This document shows, one piece after another, positions 1 to 8,567 of a stretch of 64,000 nucleotides of DNA. Under the pieces are notes generated by a model. It made no database searches and had not been told where the DNA came from. It was given only the letters and a program-made list of their open reading frames with translations. Position numbers and translations under genes: made by a program. Source of the stretch: UBA5078 sp963977405. GTDB taxonomy: Bacteria > Pseudomonadota > Gammaproteobacteria > Pseudomonadales > Pseudohongiellaceae. The stretch spans positions 1 through 64,000 of the forward strand of contig CAXBOY010000002.1 of assembly GCA_963977405.1 (NCBI GenBank), in the 5' to 3' direction. Position 1 is the first letter of the stretch, and each line of letters opens with the position of its first letter.

Positions 1-63
1 ACGCTAGCTTCAGGTGCTAGTGCTCGAAAGGGCGTGGAGGTTCAAGTCCTCTTCTGGGCACCA
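1..63 (+). tRNA. tRNA-Leu(CAG), 3' part
   Basis: The first 63 bases are the 3' part of a leucine tRNA whose 5' end lies outside the window. Visible are an anticodon stem CTAGC/GCTAG around the loop TTCAGGT (anticodon CAG), a long class II variable arm (TGCTCGAAAGGGCG), a T arm with GGTTCAAGTCC, and the acceptor end TCTGGGCACCA. The encoded CCA ends at 63. The layout closely follows E. coli tRNA-Leu(CAG) as I remember it. Confidence 0.93.
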
Positions 64-245
64 TTACAAAGACCAAGCCATCGCCCAACATTCCTTCTTG
101 CCCCCTCACGAACACTTAACAAAGCCCTAAGAAAGAGAGCTCAAGTCGAATGTGGCATGAAAGCGCTTCGCACTATTCCCGCAGAACAACAGAAAAAACT
201 ATACTCTTCCTCGATAGATTTAGACCAAACTTAAGGTGTATCGCT

Positions 246-677
246 ATGAAAAAGTGTCTAGCATTTACTGCTGCGATGTTGCTGCTTTGCAAGCCTGCGC
301 TGGGACAATCCTATGACCTTTTGACTCGTGCTGAAACAGGAGATGTCAGTGCTCAAGTGATGCTGGGGGATATGTTTGCCGCAGGCGAAGGAGTGCCCCT
401 AGACTATGTCGAGGCAGCTCATTGGTACCTACTCGCTGCGAAGCGTGGAATCGCCAATGCACAGCTATCCTTGGGCTTACTTTATTCTCGAGGCCAAGGT
501 GTTATCCAGAATATGGAAATCGCCTATCAGTGGACTTCCATAGCCGCTGCCCAAGGAGCGCAAGACGCAATAGAGGCTCGTGATTTAATCGGCGGGCAAT
601 TAGACGCCGAAACGCGAGCCCGTGCTCAACAGTTAGCCACTCTCTGCTTTGAATCTCAGTATAGGCAGTGCGAGTAA
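246..677 (+). CDS. Exported Sel1-repeat protein
   Basis: A 143-residue protein with a cleavable signal peptide (residues 1-21, MKKCLAFTAAMLLLCKPALG). Two clear Sel1-type helical repeats follow: AQVMLGDMFAAGEGVPLDY.. and AQLSLGLLYSRGQGV.., with a third degenerate one to about residue 115. Sel1 repeats act as protein-binding scaffolds, often in the envelope; the partner is unknown. The ATG at 246 is preferred over an in-frame upstream start at 150 because the signal peptide begins there. It has its own position after the tRNA and faces the next gene tail to tail. No specific function can be assigned. Confidence 0.75.
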   Translation: MKKCLAFTAAMLLLCKPALGQSYDLLTRAETGDVSAQVMLGDMFAAGEGVPLDYVEAAHWYLLAAKRGIANAQLSLGLLYSRGQGVIQNMEIAYQWTSIAAAQGAQDAIEARDLIGGQLDAETRARAQQLATLCFESQYRQCE

Positions 678-686
678 TGACTATGT

Positions 687-1529
687 CTAGGGCAGACTTA
701 TCGAAGGCATCTCTAACTTCCAGACTTCGGCATCACCTCGCGAAATTCCCCATAGTATGGAAGCAGCCTCATCGCGATCCCAGGCAATGCCCTGGCCGTC
801 GAACCCTTCGACGATGACAGTGGTCTCCCAGCGTAGCGTTTGACCAGCCTCGGGAATCGTCATCACATAGATTTCGGGGTGGTCGTGACCGGTAAGATAT
901 AAATAGCCATCGACTCCCCAGCTACCACCAGAATTACTCATAGGGCGAAGCCGTGGCAGAAGTTCCTCGGGCAAGTGCCACTGCTCTAGGATGTTGAATT
1001 CATCATCCATCTTTACTACTAAGGTATTCTCGGTTTTCCCATAGGCCTGCAAACGCGGCGGGATGATGCGATCGTAGTTGCCGAAGCCGCCCCACCAATA
1101 ACCATCGTGGCGATCGAGCCATGTCATCGACCCGAGCGGATCGGGAAAGGTGTGGCTACGCACGTGTTGCAGGCTCTGGGTATCCCATACCTCTACTGAA
1201 CTCGTCATAGGCCACTGCGGAAAATTGGAGTGTGCCGCATAGAGCAGCCCCTCATATACCATCGCACTGTCCAGATGAATTAATGGGTCTGACTTACCAG
1301 ACTCGCCGTCCCAACTTTTTTGAAACACCCCGCTAACTTTGTCATGACGGCTGATACGAAAATTATTGATTGCATAGAAGTGACCGGCATCGACAGCAAC
1401 GGCCTGGAAAGCGTCTTCGGCAGGATATGCACTAAGTACCTGTGCATCGAGTGAAGAGGGAGGCGCTTGCTCTGAACACGCGAGCAGAGGAGCCAATAGG
1501 AGCATAAAAAAACTGTAGCGAATATTCAC
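687..1529 (-). CDS. Lipoprotein with predicted beta-propeller fold
   Basis: A 280-residue protein beginning with a lipoprotein signal (MNIRYSFFMLLLAPLLAC, lipobox LLAC, Cys18). The rest has repeated strand-rich segments with aromatic residues such as GHFYAINNF, GLLYAAHSNFPQWP, GYWWGGFGNYD and GYLYLTGHD, spaced as in a six-bladed propeller. I do not recognise a named family. It would be anchored in the envelope. It is transcribed alone, convergent with the Sel1-repeat gene (9 bp apart). Lipoprotein status is well supported; the fold is inferred from the repeat pattern. Confidence 0.7.
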   Translation of the reverse strand: MNIRYSFFMLLLAPLLACSEQAPPSSLDAQVLSAYPAEDAFQAVAVDAGHFYAINNFRISRHDKVSGVFQKSWDGESGKSDPLIHLDSAMVYEGLLYAAHSNFPQWPMTSSVEVWDTQSLQHVRSHTFPDPLGSMTWLDRHDGYWWGGFGNYDRIIPPRLQAYGKTENTLVVKMDDEFNILEQWHLPEELLPRLRPMSNSGGSWGVDGYLYLTGHDHPEIYVMTIPEAGQTLRWETTVIVEGFDGQGIAWDRDEAASILWGISRGDAEVWKLEMPSISLP

Positions 1530-1980
1530 TCTGAACGCTCACTCTGCAAAGTCGAATTAAGCACCGTACCCGCAAGCAACTAAGAAGCACGGCACAGCGA
1601 ACCGAGGCATATAAAGCGCCTACGCATAGCAGTCGCTCGATAGTATGATAGTATCCTAAAGACACGATAGCTGACTATGACAGGCCAACGCTATTTCAGG
1701 AGCGTCGAAACTGATTTGACAATACAGATACATGATTTGGGCAATAGGGTTGGAGAGTCCGACCAGAATTTTTACATATCGATCAAAAATCTCAGCTTAT
1801 ATTGATAATTATGCCCTATTGCTGCCCCTCCTAATCTAAGCTTTAAAAGTCACAGCTTCATCATGACTAAGATTCAGTTTCAAAAATTTTGACAGCCCTT
1901 CATTTCTCACTGTGACAAGACAAGTCACAGCGAGGCAATATCGAGCACGCCTTAGCTATATCTTTTAATTGGAGAAATTT
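1530..1980. other. Intergenic region between lipoprotein and rimK
   Basis: About 450 bases between divergent genes with no credible coding sequence. It is A/T-rich toward the rimK side and contains a perfect 7-bp inverted repeat (1910-1930) plus an extra copy of its half-site at 1849-1855. It must hold the promoters of both flanking genes, but I see no convincing -35/-10 pair. Confidence 0.6.
1910..1930. promoter_or_regulatory. Perfect inverted repeat, candidate operator upstream of rimK
   Basis: CTGTGAC, seven bases, then GTCACAG. It lies 50 bases before the rimK start codon. A single further half-site GTCACAG occurs at 1849-1855. The half-site resembles a CRP half-site (TGTGA/TCACA), but the gap between TGTGA and TCACA is 9 rather than the 6 usual for CRP, so another dimeric regulator is more likely. 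Confidence 0.4.
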
Positions 1981-2895
1981 ATGAAGATCGGAATTCTTTC
2001 AAGAAACGCGAAACTCTATTCTACAAGGAGATTAGTGGAGGCCGCCAAAGAGCGCGGACACGAGACAAAAGTGATAGACGTGTTGCGATGTTATATGAAT
2101 ATCACCTCTAGCAAGCCAGCGGTATATTACAAAAGCAAGGGTGTGAAAGAGATTCTAAAATTCGATGCCGTAATTCCCCGGATCGGCGCCTCCGTCACGG
2201 CATATGGCACTGCCGTGCTCAGGCAGTTTGAGGTAGGCAATGTCTACTCGGTTAATGAGTCCGTGGCGATCTCTAGGTCACGAGACAAGTTACGAGCCCA
2301 TCAACTCTTGGCTAGAAAGCATGTTGGCATGCCGGTTACAGGGTACGCCAATCGCGCAGATGCCACAGAGGATTTGATCGAGTTCGTTGGCGGTGCCCCG
2401 CTTATCGTAAAAGTACTGAGTAGCACTCAAGGCAAGGGCGTTTTGCTAGCCGCGACCGACAAAGCAGCCGAGAGCCTTATTAACGCGTTCCGCGATCTTG
2501 AGACAGATTTCTTGGTTCAGGAATTTATCAAAGACGCAGGAGGCGCAGATATTCGCTGCTTCGTAATTGGTGACAAAGTCATCGCCGCGATGCAAAGAAC
2601 CGCGAAAGAGGGCGAATTCCGCTCCAACCTCCATATGGGCGGCACGGCAAAAGTTATTAAACTCACTCCCGCTGAACGCGCTCTAGCGGTTAAGGCGGCG
2701 AAAGTAATGGGCCTAGATTTAGCTGGGGTCGATATTGTACGTTCTGGGCATGGCCCGTTGGTCTTGGAAGTAAACTCCTCGCCGGGGCTGGAGGGCATTG
2801 AGACTGCCACCGGGAAAGACGTGGCTGGGGCAATTATTGACTACATCGAGAAAGACGTAAAAAACGGACCAAACAAAATTAGTGGAAAGGGCTAA
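1981..2895 (+). CDS. rimK: RimK, ribosomal protein S6 glutamate ligase
   Basis: A 304-residue ATP-grasp ligase that in E. coli adds glutamates to the C-terminus of ribosomal protein S6. It aligns along its whole length with E. coli RimK: MKIGILSRN at the N-terminus, FDAVIPRIG near 60, RDKLRAHQLLAR, the ATP-grasp segment LVQEFIKDAGGADIRC, and the metal-binding end LVLEVNSSPGLEGIE. The ATG at 1981 has GGAG six bases upstream and matches the known N-terminus; an in-frame TTG at 1969 overlaps that ribosome site and is rejected. The next gene overlaps by one base (TAATG), so the two are co-translated. Confidence 0.93.
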   Translation: MKIGILSRNAKLYSTRRLVEAAKERGHETKVIDVLRCYMNITSSKPAVYYKSKGVKEILKFDAVIPRIGASVTAYGTAVLRQFEVGNVYSVNESVAISRSRDKLRAHQLLARKHVGMPVTGYANRADATEDLIEFVGGAPLIVKVLSSTQGKGVLLAATDKAAESLINAFRDLETDFLVQEFIKDAGGADIRCFVIGDKVIAAMQRTAKEGEFRSNLHMGGTAKVIKLTPAERALAVKAAKVMGLDLAGVDIVRSGHGPLVLEVNSSPGLEGIETATGKDVAGAIIDYIEKDVKNGPNKISGKG

Positions 2896-3923
2896 TGACT
2901 ACATCGAGTAAGCAAGAGTTGCTAGTGGGCGGGATCTCTATCGCTCCCGGCAAGCGTAAACAGATCGAGATCCCAGTAGCAAAATTATTCGATTACACCG
3001 AGATGACAATCCCGGTAGAGGTCATAAGGGGTAAGGAAGACGGTCCAATTCTGTTTGTCTCCGCCGCCATTCATGGCGATGAAATAAATGGCGTCGAAAC
3101 CATCAAGCGGCTTCTTGCGCGCAGGAAAACTCTCGCGAAGATTAAGGGCACTTTGATAGCAGTACCCATAGTGAATGTGTTTGGTTTCAATCGTAATATT
3201 CGCTACCTTCCCGATCGACGAGATCTTAATCGCTGTTTCCCCGGGTCTGACCTTGGTTCTCTGGCAGGACAGTTGGCGCATATCTTCATGAGCGAGGTCG
3301 TGACGAAATGTACCCATGGTATCGACCTGCACACCGCCGCGATCCATCGCAATAATTTACCGCAGATTCGCGCATGCCTAGATGACCCCGAGACCGAGCG
3401 TTTAGCGATGGCCTTCGGCGTTCCAGTCGTAATCGACTCCAATATTCGCGACGGATCGCTGCGCCAAGCCGCTGCCGACAATGGCATTCCGATGTTGCTG
3501 TTTGAGGGTGGTGAAGCACTTCGCTATGACGAAAAAGTTATCAACTCATCACTGCGCGGCATTTTTTCTGTCATGCAAGCAATCGGCATGATCGCAGGCA
3601 AAGGGGTTAGCCTATCCCAACAGAAAAAAGAAGCCTTCATTGCCAAATCTAGCTATTGGGTACGCGCCCCCCATAGCGGTAGTTTGCGTATTAGCAAACA
3701 GATCGGCGGTCGAGTGAAAAAGAACGAACTGCTTGGTGTACTCTCGGACCCATTCGGAGGGGGGCGAGTCGAAGTCCGCGCAAGAAGCACGGGCATTATC
3801 ATCGGCATCGTGACACTCCCACTGGTGACCAGTGGCGATGCTTTGTTTCATATCGCTACCTTCGAAGATGCAAAAGAGGTTGGCGATCGCGTTGAAGAGT
3901 TCGATGGATTTATCGAAAACTAA
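2895..3923 (+). CDS. Succinylglutamate desuccinylase/aspartoacylase family hydrolase
   Basis: A 342-residue zinc carboxypeptidase-like amidohydrolase of the AstE/AspA family. The zinc motif HGDE (AAIHGDEINGVE, about residue 60), the RDLNRCFPG arginine-asparagine segment, and GIDLHTA (third zinc ligand) are visible. A C-terminal lipoyl-like beta domain (about 255-335) is typical of the family. Members hydrolyse N-acyl-amino acids. Coupling to rimK by a one-base overlap suggests a substrate linked to glutamylation, for example release of glutamate from modified protein; that is inference. It takes the place of the zinc protease RimB that accompanies rimK in Pseudomonas. Confidence 0.85.
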   Translation: MTTSSKQELLVGGISIAPGKRKQIEIPVAKLFDYTEMTIPVEVIRGKEDGPILFVSAAIHGDEINGVETIKRLLARRKTLAKIKGTLIAVPIVNVFGFNRNIRYLPDRRDLNRCFPGSDLGSLAGQLAHIFMSEVVTKCTHGIDLHTAAIHRNNLPQIRACLDDPETERLAMAFGVPVVIDSNIRDGSLRQAAADNGIPMLLFEGGEALRYDEKVINSSLRGIFSVMQAIGMIAGKGVSLSQQKKEAFIAKSSYWVRAPHSGSLRISKQIGGRVKKNELLGVLSDPFGGGRVEVRARSTGIIIGIVTLPLVTSGDALFHIATFEDAKEVGDRVEEFDGFIEN

Positions 3924-4144
3924 AAACCTACGAACGAACATTGCAGTACTCGCTGTATCTGCCCAGAGTGCTTCAATGAGCTCGATATTTTCATAGCCCT
4001 CAAATCCGAACGTTTTTCCCCACTATAACGGTCTACGCTAGTTCTCTGATCAATCCACCTTTACGGGCTATATCTGGACAGAGCAACAGCTTTACTCACT
4101 ACATCCAGCAACTCTAAAGCAATTAAATCAACGGAGACTATGTA

Positions 4145-4726
4145 ATGAAAACGATCGGCATAAGAAAATTCACACGTTTTAGCGCCACGAGCATTGCGCT
4201 GGCACTACATCTATTTGCGTCCTCTAGTTTCGCTCAGGAGACACTAGAGGTAAGCAGCGCGGCATTCGATCACGATACAGACATCCCCATCGCGTTCTCG
4301 GCCTATGGCGACAACAAGTCTCCCGATATTAATTGGGGCAGCCTTCCCGAGGGCACCAAGCAAGTAGCACTTATCCTAGACGATCCGGTAGTCGCGATGC
4401 CCCAGCCTTTTGTACATTGGGTTGCTTACAATATTCCTGCCACCGCCACGGGTCTACCCGAAGGGCTATCGACAGATGCAAAGGTAATGGGCCATGCGCA
4501 GCTCAGTGGCATGATTAACGGAGTCAATGGCACTAGGCGAACAGGCTATTTTGGACCACGTCCGCCAGCGGATGGGAAGGTGCACAACTACAATTTCACC
4601 GTTTACGCTTTAGACCTCGATACGATTCTTCCCCAGGGTTTGAACAAAGCAGCCTTACTTAAAGCGATGGAGGGAAAGGTACTAGCTTCTGGGACTTTAA
4701 CAGGCAACTACCAATTCACTGAATAG
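4145..4726 (+). CDS. YbhB/YbcL (PEBP) family exported protein
   Basis: A 193-residue protein of the phosphatidylethanolamine-binding/Raf-kinase-inhibitor-like family. A signal peptide (residues 1-30, ending SSSFAQ) directs it to the periplasm. Family signatures include the DDP segment in LILDDPVVAMP, FVHWVAYNIP, and GYFGPRPPADGKVHNYNF, which carry the conserved ligand-pocket Asp, His and Pro residues. The physiological role of bacterial members is not settled. GGAG lies ten bases before the ATG. It converges with the transglycosylase gene, leaving 39 bp between the stops. Confidence 0.88.
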   Translation: MKTIGIRKFTRFSATSIALALHLFASSSFAQETLEVSSAAFDHDTDIPIAFSAYGDNKSPDINWGSLPEGTKQVALILDDPVVAMPQPFVHWVAYNIPATATGLPEGLSTDAKVMGHAQLSGMINGVNGTRRTGYFGPRPPADGKVHNYNFTVYALDLDTILPQGLNKAALLKAMEGKVLASGTLTGNYQFTE

Positions 4727-4765
4727 AAGCAACGCAATGGGAGGGAGTGTTCTGGAACCACGCGC

Positions 4766-6733
4766 CTAGAACCTCTTTCCCATCTCCTCCTCGCTCAACA
4801 ACGCCACATGCTCCCCCATCCTGTATCCATAAATCACCGAGTAAGTCAGCACGCTTTCCACATAATTACGGGTCTCTCCATAAGGGATAGTCTCTATCCA
4901 GATGTCGAATGGAACAGGGGTTTCGGCAGTACGCTGTAACCATTGCCTTACCCGATTCGGACCAGCATTATAAGCGGCCGCCGCAAGTATGCGGTTGCCG
5001 TCAAAACCCTTAAGCAAACTAGAGAGGTAACGAGAACCAATCGCGATATTCGTTTCAGGGATTAGGAGGTCTTGATTGGAAATACGCATACCCATGCCAG
5101 CGGCAGTTTCACGACCAGTGGCAGGCATCAATTGCATTAAGCCCAACGCGCCGGCGGACGAGCGCACATCGTGCATGAAGGCACTCTCTTGGCGAGCAAT
5201 GGCATAGATCAAGTATGGTGAGAGCTCTGTCTCTAGTGCCGTGCTGTGGATACTATCTGCATAAGCTAGAGGGAAGCGCAGCTCCAAATCGTCCCAAAAC
5301 TGAATGCGAATCATGGCTTGAATGCTGTTGCGGTGCCATCCCCAGCGCTCTGCGAGTTTGCCACTAGCCATCACTTGCGCATCATCGAACTGGGCGCTGG
5401 CGAACTGCCACTCACTACGCGCTGCGGCTTCTTCGCCAAGCACATAGAGCTCATATGCTCGCTCTATCGCAGGTATCTGCATAAGCGCATCAACTTGAGC
5501 AGGCTCGACGCTTACCGCTTGTGCGGCCATGTCGTAATCAACTCCGAGCTGCGACGCTGCAAGGAAGCCGAAGTAACTGCGTGTTTTCGCAAGCCCACGG
5601 CGCAAAGTTTGCGCCTCATCGAGAGCCGCTCGCCCTCCTTTCTCTTGCAGGGCCCGAGCACGCCAATACTGCCAGCGCTCTGAGTCACGCGCGTCAGCGG
5701 GAAGTTGTGTAAGCCAATATTCGAGGCGCGGCCAGTCCTGTTTTCGGAGCGCATCGCGCGCAATCCAAGCGACCAAAGGTTCGCTGATTAAGTGCGACCC
5801 CTGTCTTAATAAGCTCTCTGACTCCTCGACATTGCCCTGCACCTGCAAACGCTGAATTGCATAGCGTTGTATGGCATAGACTTCGTCAACGGGAATGCTC
5901 AAAGGCGCAACATACTCATGCACGAGGTTCAACGTAAGACTAGGGTCACTAATAGCCAACTGCCGCAAACCGTAGAGTACCGTCTCTTTAGTCTGCGGCG
6001 CTGAATCTGAGAACTCGTCTACTTGTAGTAGCGCACGAGGATTGCGATCCACATCGAGGAAACGCTGCGCGTACCGCGCCTCTGCGGCAGGCATAAGCTT
6101 CGCGATATAGCGAGCTAGGGTATTGTTACCAGAATCGAGGGTTTTTCGAAAACGTTGCCAGGCGATATCGGGAGTCAATCCGTCGGCATCAAGCCAGGCT
6201 TCAAACAGTGGATCGCAGTCATTGGGCTGGGAGCGGGAGACATTCCAAAGAGGGGCAACCTCTGTTAAGGCACTCATATCCCCCTCGTGTAATCTTGCCT
6301 CAAGTGCGAAGCAATTCAGAGTCGCGGTGCTGTTGTTTGGATTGTAATAGCGGACCACCTCAGCCCAACGCTTCTCACGTGCCAACAGGTTTACCCAAGT
6401 ACGCTCTATACGTTCAGCCAAATAACTGTTCGAGTACTCATTCAGAAAGGAATCGACGGGAGTGCTATCGGCACCATCGAGCGCTAGGCCGGCCAGTTGC
6501 GGAGATAGTGCGGTGTAATCTAAATATACACGCAGTGGATAGTCGCTAAGCTGCTGATAGAGGTTTTGATACTCCTCTGCGCGCCCGGCTAACCACGCCT
6601 CTTGAGCCGAAAGATAGAGTACGCGCTGGGCCTCACGACCGACTGGGGCGTCTTGGGCCTGCACGGTACAAGCCAATAGCAAACTGGCTATGAAAGGGAT
6701 TGAATTGACTACTCTTGTCAGGGTACTGCGCAT
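4766..6733 (-). CDS. slt: Soluble lytic murein transglycosylase
   Basis: A 655-residue periplasmic enzyme that cleaves peptidoglycan to 1,6-anhydromuropeptides. It has a signal peptide (MRSTLTRVVN.. to AQA), a long helical superhelix like the E. coli Slt70 doughnut, and a C-terminal SLT domain. That domain has catalytic Glu in IARQESAFMHDV, then SAGALGLMQLMPATG and AYNAGPNRVRQWL. E. coli Slt is 645 residues. The start at 6733 is chosen because GGAG precedes it by six bases and the signal peptide follows directly; starts at 6838 or 6760 would put charged residues before the signal. Confidence 0.92.
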   Translation of the reverse strand: MRSTLTRVVNSIPFIASLLLACTVQAQDAPVGREAQRVLYLSAQEAWLAGRAEEYQNLYQQLSDYPLRVYLDYTALSPQLAGLALDGADSTPVDSFLNEYSNSYLAERIERTWVNLLAREKRWAEVVRYYNPNNSTATLNCFALEARLHEGDMSALTEVAPLWNVSRSQPNDCDPLFEAWLDADGLTPDIAWQRFRKTLDSGNNTLARYIAKLMPAAEARYAQRFLDVDRNPRALLQVDEFSDSAPQTKETVLYGLRQLAISDPSLTLNLVHEYVAPLSIPVDEVYAIQRYAIQRLQVQGNVEESESLLRQGSHLISEPLVAWIARDALRKQDWPRLEYWLTQLPADARDSERWQYWRARALQEKGGRAALDEAQTLRRGLAKTRSYFGFLAASQLGVDYDMAAQAVSVEPAQVDALMQIPAIERAYELYVLGEEAAARSEWQFASAQFDDAQVMASGKLAERWGWHRNSIQAMIRIQFWDDLELRFPLAYADSIHSTALETELSPYLIYAIARQESAFMHDVRSSAGALGLMQLMPATGRETAAGMGMRISNQDLLIPETNIAIGSRYLSSLLKGFDGNRILAAAAYNAGPNRVRQWLQRTAETPVPFDIWIETIPYGETRNYVESVLTYSVIYGYRMGEHVALLSEEEMGKRF

Positions 6734-7048
6734 AAAGAGCTCCGATAACGACTCGATCATAGTAGCAGACCTGTAGTCGAACTTAATCCCCTCTCCCAAA
6801 ATCACTCTACGTGTAAGTAGTTTTACTAACTTGCTCACAAAAGCATAAAAATACGAGAAACCTTCCCATTTCTCAGCATAAGTGCGACATCAGTCACACT
6901 CTCGCCTACGCGCTAAATCATTTTTGATCTGCCAGCAACAAACCCTCCGTAGGCCTCCCATGCTTACGCACCTAACAGGCTCTCGATTGCTTGACTGTCT
7001 CGGTGCGTTGCTCTTGATCAACAAACTAGCGATAGACAAGGAGACAAT
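6734..7048. other. Divergent intergenic region, slt / DUF4331 operon
   Basis: About 315 bases between two divergent starts. No reading frame with a ribosome site is visible. It contains a short 6-bp inverted repeat GAGAAA/TTTCTC at 6855-6874, too weak to call a site. Promoters for both directions should lie here, but I could not identify a convincing pair. Confidence 0.5.
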
Positions 7049-8479
7049 ATGAAGAATTCCAAACTAATGCGAAAACGGATTGCAACAGGCGTGCTTACCG
7101 CAATGGTACTCAGTACTGGCGCAACGAGTTCTGCCTCTAGCCACCGCGAAGCTCCAATGATCGCAGGCCTACCTAAACTTGATGCAACCGATCTGTATAT
7201 GTTCCGTAGCTACGAAGAAGGTCGTGAAGACTATGTGACAATTCTCGCAAACTACTTCCCACTACAAGCACCTTATGGTGGACCAAACTACTTCGACCTA
7301 GAAACTGCTGGTTTATACGAGATTCACATCGACAATGATGGCGACTCCATGGAGGACATCACTTTCAGTTTCGACTTCGCAACTCTCTTAGCCGGAGTTA
7401 CAGTGCCCGTGGGCGGAAAAGATATCGCGATTCCGCTTATCAACGCAGGGGGTATTGGCCCCGATGCAATGGATACCAGTGCAGTGAACTCACGACAAGA
7501 GTATTCAATCAACTACGTTACCGGAGACCGTCGCACGGGCACTAGTCAAGCAATTGTGAATGCGAATACACAAGCAGCTAACTTCCGCCGTCCTGTCGAC
7601 AATATCGGGACAAAGTCCATTCCTGACTACAACGCTTACGCGAGCTCACATATCTACCCGATAAGCATTCCCGGTTGCAGTGGTGCGGGCAGAGTGTTTG
7701 TCGGTCAACGTCAAGAAGGCTTTGCTGTAAATCTGGGCCAAGTATTCGACCTCGTGAACCTCAATCCGCTTGGTGCGGAAGACGCCGTGAAGAATCCAAT
7801 TGGAAATACTAATGTGACCACTCTCGCTCTCGAGGTTCCGGTTTCTTGTCTTACGGATTCGGACGCGGTAATTGGTGCATGGACAACATCCAGCCTCGAT
7901 ATCGGCGGTTCGATGCAGCAAGTGTCCCGCCTCGGCTTTCCTCTTGTCAATGAAGTGATCATAGGTGTTCCTGACAAAGATAAGTTCAATGCTAGCGAAC
8001 CAGTAGACGATGCACAGTTCGCAGACTATGTAGTAAACCCTACTCTCCCATTTCTACTTGAACTACTGTTTAGTGATGCCGGTGCGGTAGCTCCCACAAA
8101 CTTTCCTCGTGAAGATCTAGTCTTGGCGGTAGGTGGCGTGACGGGATTGAACGCGCCTGCAAATGTGGAGAACGGCATGTTCCCTCGTAGCGAGATGTTG
8201 CGCCTTAACACGTCGATTGCCGCCAAGCCCGCAGCAATGCAAAAAAATATGGGCGTCTTAGCAGGTGACACCTCTGGCTTCCCGAATGGCCGCCGTCCTG
8301 GCGATGATGTGGTAGACATTGCGTTGCGCGTGATGATGGGCGCATTGATCTCTGATTCGACGGTAGCGCCAAATAATACAGCGCCCTTCACTGACCAGAC
8401 CACCGTCAATGCGTCTGACTTTGAAACGAGCTTCCCCTATCTGAAGACTCCAATTGCGGGCTCTACAGTGTCTGAATGA
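7049..8479 (+). CDS. DUF4331 family exported protein
   Basis: A 476-residue exported protein of the DUF4331 family. After a signal peptide (to about residue 30, SSAS) comes the family hallmark SSHREAPMIAG, then DATDLYMF and DIHIDNDGDSMED-like acidic turns. The biochemical function is not established. It is first in a three-gene set with a TPR protein and a HupE/UreJ membrane protein, although a terminator hairpin sits after it, so it may be expressed more strongly than its followers. RBS AGGAGA lies 6 bases before the ATG. Confidence 0.88.
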   Translation: MKNSKLMRKRIATGVLTAMVLSTGATSSASSHREAPMIAGLPKLDATDLYMFRSYEEGREDYVTILANYFPLQAPYGGPNYFDLETAGLYEIHIDNDGDSMEDITFSFDFATLLAGVTVPVGGKDIAIPLINAGGIGPDAMDTSAVNSRQEYSINYVTGDRRTGTSQAIVNANTQAANFRRPVDNIGTKSIPDYNAYASSHIYPISIPGCSGAGRVFVGQRQEGFAVNLGQVFDLVNLNPLGAEDAVKNPIGNTNVTTLALEVPVSCLTDSDAVIGAWTTSSLDIGGSMQQVSRLGFPLVNEVIIGVPDKDKFNASEPVDDAQFADYVVNPTLPFLLELLFSDAGAVAPTNFPREDLVLAVGGVTGLNAPANVENGMFPRSEMLRLNTSIAAKPAAMQKNMGVLAGDTSGFPNGRRPGDDVVDIALRVMMGALISDSTVAPNNTAPFTDQTTVNASDFETSFPYLKTPIAGSTVSE

Positions 8480-8499
8480 AGTCAGGAATTACGTTTTTA

Positions 8500-8524
8500 G
8501 TCGCCCTTCGGGGCGACACTTTTT
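8500..8524 (+). terminator. Rho-independent terminator after DUF4331 gene
   Basis: Stem GTCGCCC / GGGCGAC with the stable tetraloop TTCG (8500-8517), followed by ACTTTTTA. It lies 20 bases after the stop codon and before the TPR gene's ribosome site. It should end or attenuate transcription between these two genes. Confidence 0.8.
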
Positions 8525-8567
8525 ACCGCACAACAGTGCTCGCACTAACACAAGGAGTCTTCATACG

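Noticed and set aside
1432..1665. 77-residue minus-strand frame overlapping the lipoprotein start
   Set aside because: No ribosome site, no family resemblance; it is mostly out-of-frame reading of the lipoprotein gene.
1910..1930. CRP binding site
   Set aside because: The half-sites fit, but TGTGA and TCACA are nine bases apart rather than six.
1969..1980. TTG start four codons upstream for rimK
   Set aside because: It overlaps the GGAG that serves the ATG at 1981, and the shorter product matches RimK N-termini.
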